From assembly GCF_029873635.1 (NCBI RefSeq), contig NC_080423.1:104885773-104949772 (forward strand): a DNA stretch of 64,000 bases, in the 5' to 3' direction. Below are positions 1 through 11,024 of this stretch, piece after piece. Every line of letters starts with the position of its first letter. Within the stretch, counting starts at the first letter, position 1. The translations under genes were made by a program, and so were the position numbers. Under the pieces are notes generated by a model. That model was not told where the DNA came from, did not search any database, and saw nothing but the letters and a program-made list of their open reading frames with translations. Source of the stretch: Malania oleifera (lineage: Eukaryota > Streptophyta > Magnoliopsida > Santalales > Ximeniaceae).

Positions 1-1326
1 GACCGGACCTCTCTGGCTGCCATCATTTTTACTGCGGGTTAAATATTTTTAGATAGGGTTAAATTAATTTAAATATCATTAATCTTTTCTAACAATCCCT
101 AATAGGTCCCCAACGGTCAAATATTTTGGTATGTCTATATATACTCTTTCACTTGGGAGAATTAAGCACGGATTAGCAAAAATAGAAAATCAAATTCTCT
201 CTCAAAGTTAAATACTCCCTCTTGCTTATACTACTTCCAAATTCACTCAAACTTACCTACTTCATCTCAGTATCATTTGTAAGCGTATTTGAGTGTTATT
301 GGTTTGAGCTTTTGCTCTCTCATTCTTTGATTGCTTGAATCGATTTTCTTGAGAGCATTACCTAAGTATTCTTAGGAGGCTTGTCTCATAAGCCTATCAT
401 AAGAACACTTTGCTGAACTTCCGAGTGTTGCATTCTCATTACAATTACTTATAAAGGTTGTATTTGTTTTGACTTGCAAAAATATTTTCAAAGGTACTCA
501 AATATCTTTTGGTATTCATATTGATATGTTTTTGAAAAGATATTTGTGTGTGTTATATTAATCTTTGTGGCAGTATCCATTCAAGTCTATATCATTTGCT
601 GAAATACAAAGATTACATATATCTTGCAATCCAAGCATATACATATTCATGTGATTGAGACATTCTATTGATTGATACTCTTGAGGCTTGTTTGATATTC
701 TGTGTGAACACGTTTGATTGAATATTTTGAAACACACAGATTATTATTGATACTCTCACATACTCACTACACTGATAGAAAACATTTTTTAGAGTTAAAC
801 AACTTAGACCACACTGAGCTTACATTATTAAATCATCTATGGTGTATGTGATATTGTACGCATTTTTGGTACAAATTTTCTTTAATTGAAAGCACCCATA
901 CATTGTACCTTTTGATTGTATATCTGAGAGATTCTAGGCGTGGCCTAAAGGGGCGGTAATCCAGCCCAGTAAGGATTGGTGTAAAGGTTGAGGTCAGCCA
1001 TGTGGTAATTTGACCTGGTTTGTATAGGTGCCGCTCCACCCGTTTAAGTGAGCAAGATATTGGGATAATCCTTGTGTTGGTTAGCCAAGGCAGGGACGTA
1101 GCAGTTGGCCGAACCTCGATAACATATCTGCATGTCATCCTCTCTTTACTGCTTTCTGGTGCTTGTGATTGTTTAACTACTTTATTTAATTTCTAGTATA
1201 TTTACATTATTTGCACTAGATTGACCATAGGCTTGTGAACATACTGCTATTAGGAGGAATACCTAGGAGATAAATTTTAAAGATACCAATTCACCCCCCC
1301 CTCTTGGGATTACGGTAAAGCTAACA
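1..1326 (+). mobile_element. Right part of a Ty1/copia LTR (SIRE/Maximus-like), cut by the window edge
   Basis: The right end reads TTCACCCCCCCCTC... and closes in CTAACA at 1326, the poly-C-then-CA ending typical of SIRE/Maximus LTRs; the two LTRs of the element at 7091-20115 end in the same style. A TATA-like TCTATATATA lies at 134-143, so U3/R/U5 organisation is plausible. The sequence right of 1326 matches the interior of a gypsy-type LTR (AGGTGAGTGCCC), so this copia LTR was inserted into that older LTR. The left boundary and its target duplication lie outside the window, so it cannot be told whether this is a solo LTR or the 3' LTR of a full element. No reading frame of interest was seen in it. 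Confidence 0.6.
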
Positions 1327-2168
1327 AGGTGAGTGCCCTAATTGTATCAGGTGCAGCAATAGGCTACATAACGTGCTAAGACAGAGGAAAAATGCTTATA
1401 TGAGCGAGTAGATTTCCCTATTCTTAGGAGCCTTTATCGGTAAACTTTTGTATGAACTGTGTGAGTACGAGATTAATCTATCACTTGAGGGCTTACTGAG
1501 TAAGGTGAGTGCCCTGGTATGCTTCAGTTGTGACCCTTGGGTTGCCTAATGTATCAGAGCAGAGGGGTGCTACTTGTATGGACGGGTAATCACCCCTATC
1601 CTTAGGTAATCTCGTGGGTAAAATGTCTTGCATGTGTTTGATTAGGAACAGGAAATGATTTAAAAAATTATGCTAATGATTTGCAAATGATGAAAATGTA
1701 TACTTATGTTATTTACAAACCTCATGTTAGCCACACGATATTTTAATATATTATTTCTTCCCTTACTGAGATGTGTCTCACCAGAATACAAATTATTCTT
1801 TTTCAGGACCTCCATGAGATCAAGCTTAGATGGCTCAAGGTTGTTATATCATTTTGGGATATAGTAATAGAAAGGGTATAATTTCTGATGATACTTTTGA
1901 GAATGTATAAATTTTATGTTTTATGTTTTAAGTCTTCTAAGAAATGGATATTTGTGAATACTAAATGTTTTTTGAGATATGTGTATATAATGGAATACAG
2001 GTGATGATTAGTTATTTTGGATTATAGATAGAAATAGTTAACTCTAGTACTATATTTGTGGAGATTATATTTATGTTTTCCGCTGCGTACATGATATTAG
2101 AATGTGGATTATCAGGTAAATGAATGGATTAGTAGCGCTTCGAGCCCACGTAGAGGGTCGGGTTGTTA
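1327..2168 (+). mobile_element. Gypsy-type LTR A, right-hand part
   Basis: Blocks of this stretch match, in reverse complement, the solo LTR at 7577-10012: the segment about 'gagggcttactgagtaagg', the block around 1555-1650, and a block ending in tgtctcacc near 1770. It ends at 2168 in GGTTGTTACA, the usual 3' terminus of this LTR family, and copia-A coding sequence begins at once. The LTR was therefore inserted in the integrase region of copia-A and later split by the copia LTR at 1-1326. Placement in Ty3/gypsy is inferred from the TGTAACGACC...GTTACA termini and LTR size; no internal coding region is present. Confidence 0.6.
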
Positions 2169-2686
2169 CAATACGATTGTCATAAATTGGACCATCGATC
2201 CACACTCTGTGTGTTTATGGGCTACAACCCAGATCATAAGGGATATCGATGTCTTCATCTTCCATCGGGTCAGGTCTGCAGCTCTAGGGATGTAACATTT
2301 AATGAAAATCATTTTCCAATTCAACAATCTGTCCAGCATGTGTCCAACACCGCACGACCCATGCCTATTTTATCCACTTTTGTTCGTCCTGTACACTTAC
2401 AAACCTCACCCATTGCACCTACATCCAACCCACACTCACATGCCTCCCAAGCCATCCCTCTCTCGCCGACTCACACATCCTCACTGCCTCTACATCACCT
2501 TCGGACCAATTTAACTCATCTAATTCTTCTCCCATCCCACTAAGACTCTCGACCTCCTCACATGATCCAATACTGTCCTTTCTACATCATTGAGCTCCTT
2601 ACAATCCCTAAATTCCCAAAATGCATATTTCTCCCAATCGGTTTCAGCCTTTCCACCAACTTTGTCTCCTCCTATGTTGTCTTTGA
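2169..2686 (+). pseudogene. copia-A: integrase C-terminal region and linker (decayed)
   Basis: Translation gives a copia integrase C-terminal signature: a residue run like DHRSTLCVFMGYNPDHKGYR followed by CL and a 'SRDVTFNENHFP'-type segment, then a Ser/Pro/His-rich linker typical of the integrase-RT connection. The reading frame is opened abruptly by the end of LTR A at 2168 and closed by the insertion of LTR B at 2687. The upstream gag, protease and integrase core lie outside the window. It joins in order with the RT piece at 6166-7090 and the RT/RNase H piece at 20116-20820, so the three are one dismembered element. No function remains. Confidence 0.75.
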
Positions 2687-2765
2687 TGTAACGACCTCAA
2701 AAAAAAAAAAGGTTAAACAAGATTAATGGAATGATCCTTTAAAAAAAATTATTATTACAGAAATG

Positions 2766-2797
<32 letters not shown>

Positions 2798-2959
2798 TTA
2801 GAATATCCAAGCATATGAGAACTATGATTGTGAGTTATTATATTTTTGGGAAATCAGGTGTTTGAGTTAAGTAAACCCTAGAAGTTGATTTAATATTATT
2901 TTTTAGCAAAGTATATTCTTCCCAAACAGTTAGTATATTATAGAATAATACTCAAATTG

Positions 2960-4306
2960 TGTAACAACCCGAAGAATAATGATATTTAAATAATAAAGAG
3001 GAACGAACACAAGGGTTTCGTCGACGAGGGTTCTACAGGATCTCGTTGATGAGGTCCCGTCTCGTCGACGAGAAGATACCAAGAGAGGATTTTTTGAGAA
3101 GTCTGAAATTCGTCGACAAGGATGTAGGTTTGTCGATGAATTTTCTATAGGACTCGTCGATGAGGTGGCGTGGCACATCAACGAATCCTGCAGTATAAAT
3201 AGTGCTTAAACTCAGTTTTTACGCAAAATTTCAGCGCAGACTCTCTCTCTCTTCTCTCCTGTGGCCTCTCCCTCTTCTCTCTTCCATTCCGGCCCCGTCG
3301 TTCACCGGATCGATGATTTGAGGCCACCACGACGCTCTTGGTGGAGTTCTCTTCAAGTCTGCTGGGGCAGATCGTCAGTGAGACCAAGTTGAATTTCTTC
3401 CCAGAATCAAGGTAAGGTCTTTTAGTCAATTTTTTGCCTTTTGTCAGTTGTAAGAAATGATGTAGGCAAAGAAATATTGATATTTTGTTATGGCGAATGT
3501 TGTTTTTAGGGTGTTGAGTGGAGAGCCTTGCGAGGGTAGGACCGCCTTACGATTAAGGCTTTTAGTAGTCAGCTAAGGGAAATATGCTATGCTAGGTTAT
3601 TTGAGTATGATTTCAGTATAAAATTATAAATGTTCTACCAGAGTATTATTCAAAGCAAAGATTTATACAGTTTATCAAGTATGATTAATATGTTTTAAAA
3701 TTACTGTGTGGCTTAAGAAAATAGATATAGTACAGAAATATATTTTACAGTATTTTTCAGAGATATGTTTTACAGAATATACAGACAGTGAATATATTTT
3801 ACAGTAATTATAGAAATACCATGATTATATAGTTTTATAGTACCATGTTATACAGATTTACAGTTAGTTACAGAAACACAATTGATTTAGATATAGTTTT
3901 CTACAGCGTCATGGTTTATACAGTTATTACAAAATCATGGTAAAATAGATAGTTGTATATAGAGATATATTATATATTATTAGACCCTGTTAGACCATTA
4001 CAATTTACAGAGTACGGTACCGTAGTTGCATACAGTATATAGAGTGCAGCCACCTATTCAAATAATACGTGGTATAAAGGTCGATCGTATAGAGCCCATG
4101 AGTGGACAGCCTCCCCATCAGATATGGGTTGAGGAGGGATGATCAAACTGATGGAGTATAGTGATTTATTCCTAGTTGGCCAGTCAAGGTAGATCCCGCC
4201 TACGAGCCGCACAACCCTATCATGAGGGGTTAAATCATGATACACAATTATCCACAGGGAAGTTTTCAGTTATTATTATGTTTATACAGTTTTATAGAGA
4301 CAGAAA

Positions 4307-4337
<31 letters not shown>

Positions 4338-4878
4338 GTATTTTGAGTAGAAACCTAAAGTACAGATATGATAAGCAAACGGGAAAAGGTGATGGTTTAT
4401 ATTACTGGTATTGTTTTTTTCAAAGATACATGACTATATAGTAATAGATTTTCACAGTATTGTAACTCAATTATCACACACTAGCAATAGCATATTTCGT
4501 CTTACTAAACGTTGGATCACCCCATGACTTTAACATTTTTCAGGTGATCCAGGTAAGCGTGCAGACCAAGCTCGCAAATAGAGGGGTCTTAGTATTGCCC
4601 TGATATTAGAGTGAGTATTTTTGGAAGTATTTTTGTGTAGCCCTAGTCTGGTTGAGGGTGTTTTTGGAAAACAATCATATATGTATATTTTGGAAAATAT
4701 TTTAGCACTCTAGTATTGTATATAATTATATATGGTTATGTTTATTTGATTTCCGCTTCTCCCTGCTAGGTTGTTGGTTAGGTATATTCCAGTTTTGTAT
4801 CAAAGTATTATAAATGTTATAGTATAAAAAATTTTAAAAAAAAAAAAAAAAAACCCAGCTAAATAGCAGGTCATTACA
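2960..4878 (+). mobile_element. Gypsy-type solo LTR C nested in LTR B
   Basis: It starts TGTAACAACCCG at 2960 and ends GGTCATTACA at 4878, flanked by a perfect 5-bp target duplication AATTG (2955-2959 and 4879-4883). The host reads straight through when it is removed. It is 1919 bp with no coding capacity, hence a solo LTR. A cluster of TCGTCGACGA-type palindromes (3017-3185) precedes TATAAAT at 3194-3200. A CT-rich stretch (3240-3300) that looks like the transcript start and leader follows. An (AT)n run sits at 4307-4332. Confidence 0.85.
3017..3200 (+). promoter_or_regulatory. U3 palindrome cluster plus TATA box of LTR C
   Basis: TCGTCGACGA occurs exactly at 3018-3027 and 3062-3071. Variants with one to three changes lie near 3042, 3110, 3131, 3154 and 3176. 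TATAAAT follows at 3194-3200. The spacing between palindromes is roughly 20-45 bp. The placement directly upstream of the TATA box suggests a promoter-proximal enhancer; that role is inferred. Confidence 0.6.
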
Positions 4879-6165
4879 AATTGTGTGGCATGAGTATAAA
4901 TATTTTACTACAGATATTAGCATGTCAGATTATTTTATGATTACACAGAACAAATATGATTTGATAACAATTTTTAGAAAAACTCTAAACAGTACAGAAA
5001 TTATGATATTTTTCAGTATATTGTGATAATATAACCGGCCTAGATGTCGTGATAATATACCCGACTCAGTGTCGTGACAATATAGCTGGCCTAGATGCTG
5101 TGAACAGTATTAATATGACAGTTTATTCAGAAATCATGATAAGACAGATTTTATATAGAAGTATGCAAATGACGGATTTTATACAGAGGTAGGAGGAAAA
5201 GTTAATGTTACAGTTATACTATATGAAGCATACTATATGATAGCAGAACCCTGATGGATCGTTCAGATACAAAGCACGGTACTGTTTCTATACTAAATAG
5301 ACATCCAGTGCAGCCACACTATTAAATATGGTGTCAGTGGATGAACGTCGATTAGCCATAGATGAGTAGAGTTACCCCCTGGAGTCCAGACTAGCTGGGT
5401 AGGCAATCGAGCATACAATTATAGTTACAGATACAGACATAATTTGACTTAACCTGATAGGCCAACCAGTGTTAAGTCCAGCCTTCAAGCCGCACAACCC
5501 GAATCATGCGGGGTTAATTCATGACTTAGCCTTCCATCCAAGGGAAACTTTCAGTATTATACAAATATAGTAGATGATTTACATGTATATAGAAAGTTAT
5601 TATGATACAATATGCATATGTTGAAAATTGTGATTTTACCAGATTTATAACAGTATGAGTACAGATTTACTTGATTTATCAGTTACAGTTATTTCAGTAC
5701 AAATGACTATATACAGTAATGTTTATAGCACACTAGAACTCATGATGCCACACACTAATAATAATCTATCACATCTTATTGATAGGTGTCTCACCCCAGA
5801 ATTCAAACATTTCAGGAAATCAAGATAGACGAGTGGAGCGAACTCCTAAGTAGAGGAGATCTTAGTACCCTAGTATACAGGGTAAGTGTTTTAGAGTTGG
5901 AGATATGTTTTGTATAATCCCTAGAGTATTTTTTGGATTTTTGGGAATGTATATGTATATGTATGGAGGTTATAGCACTCTGTTATTGTATATGAGACTT
6001 AGATACATTATGTTTTCCGCTGTAGTGATAGTATGTACTTATGGACAAGTATATCCCGGGTGCCCCATCCTGGGTTCAAGTTGACTTTGTGGATATTATT
6101 ATTGGTATTAGAGCTTAATATGATAATGAAAAAAAAAATATAGTAGAAACTTTGGGGTCGTGACA

Positions 6166-7090
6166 TTCGAAATCTCATCCGATGATCACTCGTGCTAAGG
6201 TAAACACTTATTACCTTCTTAAATGTATTGATGGTACAATTTTGTGGCCCACTCGAAAACGATCACCTTCCCATTCAATGACCACCACTTCACACACTGT
6301 TCCAGAAGAACCTACTTCCTACACTTAGGCCTCTAAATTCCCTAAATGGCGAAAGGCCATGAAATTGGAATTTCGAGCACTCTTACACAATCACACATAG
6401 GACTTGATCCCACCATCAGCTTCTCTCAATATTTTGGGTCCCAAGAGGATACTCAAAACAAAGAGGAAAGCTGATGGCACTTTAGAATTGTGAAAAGCGT
6501 GTGTGTCTTGTAGCCAAAGGCTTTCATTAACAAGCAAGCATTGACTACATAGAAACTTTTTCACCAGTGATCAAACCTACTACCATCCAAATTATATTGT
6601 CCCTTGTTGTCACTTTAATTGGCCTCTCCAAAAGTTAGACATACAAAATGCCTTTTTGCACAGTGACTTAGAGGAGGCAGTATATATGCGGCAACCCCCT
6701 GGTTTTGTACATCCAAAATTTCCTTATGTGTGTAAGCTGAAAAAGGCCATTTATGGCCTCAAATAGACTCCTTGGGCCTAGTTTTCAAAGCTCAGTACCA
6801 AGCTTTTTTTCGCTTGGTTTCAACAAATCAAAGTTTGACACTTCCTTATTTTTGTATCATAATGCATCTCATATTATGTTGTTCTTATATATTTGAATAA
6901 CATTATAGTCACTAGATCTGATTCTAAATTAATCTTTGATTTCATTACTACCTTAGGCATGTCTTTTCTTGTCAAAGACTTAGGTCCATTGCATTTTTTT
7001 AAGGAATTGAAATCTGCCGAAATGATAAAGGGTTGTACTTAAAGTCAATCAAAATACATTTCGGATCTTCTTCATCATACAAATATGCAT
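6166..7090 (+). pseudogene. copia-A: reverse transcriptase, first part (heavily decayed)
   Basis: Frame-hopping translation gives recognisable copia RT pieces in order: HPMITRAK, a 'KFPKWRKAMKLEF' segment, '[20 protein letters not shown]', '[20 protein letters not shown]' and AIYGLK. Several in-frame stops and frameshifts break it. The polymerase catalytic motif that should read YVDD is YLNN (about 6890-6900), so both catalytic aspartates are lost even at the codon level. The piece ends within 'LLHHTNMH' at 7090, where the SIRE-like element was inserted. The frame resumes at 20121 with HAKPVSSPM. Confidence 0.85.
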
Positions 7091-7576
7091 CGTTAGACCA
7101 AGTGGTTAAGGGTCTTTCATTCCAACTATGTTTTGATAACAACAACTCATTAGCAGTTCTTTAAGGCTACTAACATTTTTCTCTAGTCGTGTTCAGCTGC
7201 ACAGAATGGCACCAAAGCAAATAAGTTACAAATAAGCCAGAAGCAACTCGTGACATGACCAAAAGTTCAGCCACTCAAAGCATTCATGGACTCTACATCA
7301 TATGCAAGTGTTTAAAAGATTGAGTGTGAAAGTGAGAGAGATTATTTTGTAAATCTCTTATATATGGAGTGACTTAAATAAAGAGCAAGAAATGGGCATA
7401 TCGAACACACACAAAAAAAACAAGTAAAGCTACTTAAGGTGTCTAAAAACCCTTAAACAGACAAGGACCTTTCTTAGAACTTAAAAGGACTTTTTCTAAA
7501 GAAGTAAGAAGGGACTCGTCGACGAACACAGGGCTTCATCGATGAGTATAACACATACCCTCGTCGACGAACATAG

Positions 7577-10012
7577 TGTAACGCCCTGAACCCTTAAACC
7601 TGGGTCCGGTGCATTGTACCTGATAATATCCTGATAATCATGATCCATAATATACGCAGTGGAAAACATAAACAAAATCTCCACATAACATAATAACAGA
7701 GTGTACTAATTCTATCCATAAACCATAATATCCTTCAACACATGCATTTCCCAATAATACTATAAAAACCTCGAGCTTTCAAAGCTTGATCTCGAGGAAA
7801 TCCTGAAAAAGATAAATTCATATTCGGGTGAGAAACATCTCAGTAAGGGAAGAAACAAATAATTAAAACAGTGTGTGGCTAACATGAGTTTGAAAATCGT
7901 TAACATAATTTCTGAAATCATTCCCTGAACCTAATCAAACACATGCAAATGTTTAACCCACGAGATTACCTAAGGATAGGGGTGATTACCCGCCCATACA
8001 AGTAGCACCCCCCTCAGCTCTTATATTTAGGCAACTCAAAGGTTGCAGCTAAAGCATACCAAGGCACTCACCTTACTCAGTAAGCCCTTAAGTGATAAAT
8101 TGATCTCGTAGTCGCACAGTTCATACAAAAGTTCACCGGCGAAGGCCCTAAGGATAGGAAAATCTACCCACCCATACAAGTAGGTTCCCTCTGCCCTAGT
8201 ATGTTATGCGGCTACTGCCACATCTGTAGCTACTAGTGCACTCGCCTTACTCAGCAAGCCCTTAGGAGAAAGGTACGCCTCGCCCAATCGTAACATGTTT
8301 TACGTACATACATACTTCTAATATCATAATACATCATTCTTTCTATCATTATTCAATCATACACATCTGTTCATATTCCTGGCTTAATATTGCATTGTAT
8401 TTCACTTTAAGTGACTCTTTCCCATTTTACATTGTTCACCTTTCACATTTCATTTCCATTTCATTCATTTCCCTTTTCATTTCATTTTCCATTTCATTCA
8501 TTTCCCTTTTCATTTCATTTCATTTCATACCCAGCATCTTTCAACTGTTTTACCCAGCATTTTTCAGCTGTTACACATTTACCCAGCTACTTTTAGCTGT
8601 TTTACCAAACATATTTCAACTGTCATACATTTACCCAGCCACTTTCAGCTATTTTACCCAGCATATTTCAGATGTTTTACCCAGCATATTTAAACTATCA
8701 TACATTTACCTAACCACTTCAGCTGTTTTACCCATCATATTTCAATTATTTTACCCAACATATTTCAGCTGTCATACATTTAACCAGCCACTTTCAGCTA
8801 TTTTACCCAGAAAATTTCAATTTTTTACATGATTGCATTAACACACACAAGCAACATAGTTCCTTTAACATTTTCATACTCAGTTCATTCCCTGTATATC
8901 ATGCATCTCATATATATAACATTTTTCCATACAGCATTCCTATTTACTCATGCCACACAATTTAATAGTAAAATTCATACATTGCCTGAAAATAAGTCAA
9001 CCCATATTTAACATTCACATACTAGAAAAATACTTTTAATTTCTTGTATAATTATTCTGAAAAATATTTTTCTTTCATCAATTCAATTTCACATATACAT
9101 ATCCAATAAATAGTCCTAAATTCGGAAAAATATAATGTAAATAGTTGGCATTTTAAACTCATACCGAAATATTTACACGTACATATAATACAATTTATTT
9201 TTCATTAAATTTATAAAAATTCTGATTTAATATATATTTTTCCCCTTACCTGATTTCTTGCACTACGCCAAGAGGGACCCCGAAAAGATGCCTGCGGCGC
9301 TCACCCTAACCCTGAAATTAAATTCCTAATTCTAATAAATTATTCTTGAATAAAATATTATTTAAATATTTCCTAAGGCCATAATTCCTAAATAAATAAT
9401 AATACCCGTAAATATACCTAAATTGTCAAATTTCCCAAATCTCACTCTAGCTTTGGAGTAGGACCTAAAAAACCCCAATTGGAAGTTCACCTACACCAAA
9501 ATGACGACAACCATGATTAGGACCACGTGGTGGTACCCGATCATCGATTTAACCGCATATTAATAGCAAAATTAGGAAAATAGGAAAAAATTATCTTTCC
9601 TCAGGAGCAGTGCCTAAGCCGTTCCCATGAAAAATCTGCTCCAGTAGAAATATCGGCAGCGGAACCAGGAATCCAACGGCACCTTCCGTTTCCCGATCTA
9701 CCGCAAACTCATCGAGAAATTGAGAGAAGGAGAGAGACGGAGACGAAGATGGCTGGACACAGGAAAATATTTCCGGGGGGGGTTGGTCGCCTCTTCTCTT
9801 CTGCAGAATCTTCTTCTTCTTTTTTTAAATTCAATGCAAAAATGTTTAATTTAATAACTAATTATTTAATTTATCTTAATTTAATTTAATTTCTTAAATT
9901 TTAATTTTTTTTCTTCTTTTTCCCACGCCATTCCTTTTATTTATTTATCTGTTATTTTATTTATTTATTTTTCCAAATAGTTTTAATCCTTTTAAATTTC
10001 TGGGTCTTTACA
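7577..10012 (-). mobile_element. Gypsy-type solo LTR D inserted in the SIRE-like 5' LTR
   Basis: On the plus strand it begins TGTAACGCCCTG (7577) and ends GGTCTTTACA (10012). It is flanked by CATAG (7572-7576) and CACAG (10013-10017), a 5-bp duplication with one change; the uninterrupted 3' LTR has CACAG at this point, which confirms the junction. It is 2436 bp. The order of conserved blocks (tgagaaacatctcagtaagg near 7830 and the cctaaggatagg boxes at 7970 and 8150) is the reverse complement of LTR A, giving minus orientation. ORFs at 8395-9011 are translations of low-complexity repeat and are not genes. Confidence 0.85.
8530..8825. repeat. Minisatellite inside LTR D
   Basis: A degenerate array of a roughly 24-bp unit, of the type 'ttttacccagcatatttcag', alternates with 'ctgtcatacatttacccagc'. 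It is preceded at 8440-8530 by CATTTC-rich simple repeat. The open frame through it arises only from the repeat. Confidence 0.75.
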
Positions 10013-10017
10013 CACAG

Positions 10018-10375
10018 GGTTCTCATCGACGAAAAGAAACTGAGACTTGTCTGAATTCAAAACCAGCAACTCGTCGATGAACACAGGGCTTCGTCGACGA
10101 ATACACTGAAGAGCTTGTTGACGAACACAAGGTTCTCGTTGACGAAAAGAAACCAAGACTTGTCTGAATTCAGAACTAGCAACTCATCGACGAACATAGG
10201 GCTTCGTCGACGAATACACTGAAGAACTCGTCGACAAAGTACAAATCTCGTCGATGAATGTCGAGCTACAGGGTTCATTAAATGCAACAAAATGACTAGT
10301 TTCACCCTTGTCTTGCATCAATAAATGTCCAACGGCTCTCGAGCACCCAACTCGCCCATTTGATGTTTAAATAAG
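10018..10375 (+). promoter_or_regulatory. U3 palindrome array and TATA-like box, SIRE-like 5' LTR
   Basis: About eight to ten TCGTCGACGA variants lie between 10022 and 10262 (exact copy near 10090; others with one or two C-to-T type changes). They sit in two copies of a roughly 113-bp unit that also contains 'gacttgtctgaattcag'. A TTTAAATAAG box follows at about 10366. Two more palindromes (7516-7565) were cut off by solo LTR D. Confidence 0.6.
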
Positions 10376-10965
10376 AGTTATTGCATTTATTTCTCACCAA
10401 GAAAGCCTATTTACTTATTAAGATCATTTTTTGTGCTTTCATTCTAGGGTTTCCCTTATACTCACTTGCCCTCTTCTTGCTGCTCTTGCTCTTGTTTTTA
10501 CTCCATTGAAAAGAGGACATAGTGTGAGGATATTGTGGTGATACTCAGCTCAAAGGGAGCATTTAATATTGTATTCACCTCTTATCAACCACTTGTAAAG
10601 AAAGGCCCTTTGTGAGCCATTGTATGGTATCTCTAAGTGAGTACTTTGTTGAAGCTCTTTGTGAGCAGTTGTGTGTGTTGGCTTCTCCACCTGAAGGAGG
10701 ATCGTATAGTGAATTTTGGGAATCCTTGAGTTGGTCTCAAGGCGTGGACGTAGGCTGGGTTCCGAACCACGTTAATATCGTTGTGTTAAGTTTCTCTTCT
10801 CTCCTCTCTCTTTTATACTGCTCATTCATTACCATTTGCTGCACTTTTATATTGCGATATTATGCACTTGTTCTTGACAAGATTTTGTGTTTGTAGAAAA
10901 TTTGCATATCCGCGAGAAACATCTATTCAACCCCCCCCCCCTCTAAACGCTCAATCAGGCCAACA

Positions 10966-10985
10966 AGTGCTATCAGAGCGCCAGT
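10966..10985 (+). other. Primer-binding site of the SIRE-like element
   Basis: TGCTATCAGAGC at 10968-10979 differs by one base from the plant initiator-tRNA-Met complement TGGTATCAGAGC. It lies 2 bp after the LTR end, as expected for copia elements. Confidence 0.85.
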
Positions 10986-11024
10986 CGCTGAATTTCAGAG
11001 TAACTCCCAGGTGAAAAGATCAAT

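Larger units (their letters stand above)
2687..6165 (+). mobile_element. Gypsy-type solo LTR B (about 1.55 kb without its own insertion)
   Basis: It starts TGTAACGACCTC at 2687 and ends GGGGTCGTGACA at 6165. It is flanked by TTTGA (2682-2686) and TTCGA (6166-6170), a 5-bp target duplication with one mismatch. Removing the inner solo LTR C (2960-4883 including its duplication) leaves roughly 1555 bp and no protein-coding internal region, which fits a solo LTR made by LTR-LTR recombination. The right half carries the block shared with LTRs C, E, F and G: 'cttaacctgataggccaacc', then 'gccgcacaacc', then a tgtctcacccc box near 5786. It interrupts the copia-A linker/RT junction. Confidence 0.8.
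7091..10965 (+). repeat. 5' LTR of the SIRE-like element (about 1.43 kb of own sequence)
   Basis: Its sequence 7091-7576 and 10018-10965 matches the 3' LTR 17936-18125 plus 18871-20115 at high identity, including the palindrome-rich U3, the TTTAAATAAG box and the poly-C end. The length difference is explained entirely by solo LTR D. Confidence 0.9.

Noticed and set aside
833-1138. 101-residue minus-strand frame
   Set aside because: It lies in a copia LTR, antisense to the element, with no recognisable motif.
8395-9011. Open frames of 145 and 60 residues
   Set aside because: They translate a CATTT/CAGCTGTTTTACC minisatellite within solo LTR D; Phe/Ser/Ile-rich low complexity and no family.
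10612-10896. 94-residue frame (and its twin at 19762-20007)
   Set aside because: Both are in the R/U5 part of the SIRE-like LTRs; the pair is conserved only because the LTRs are.
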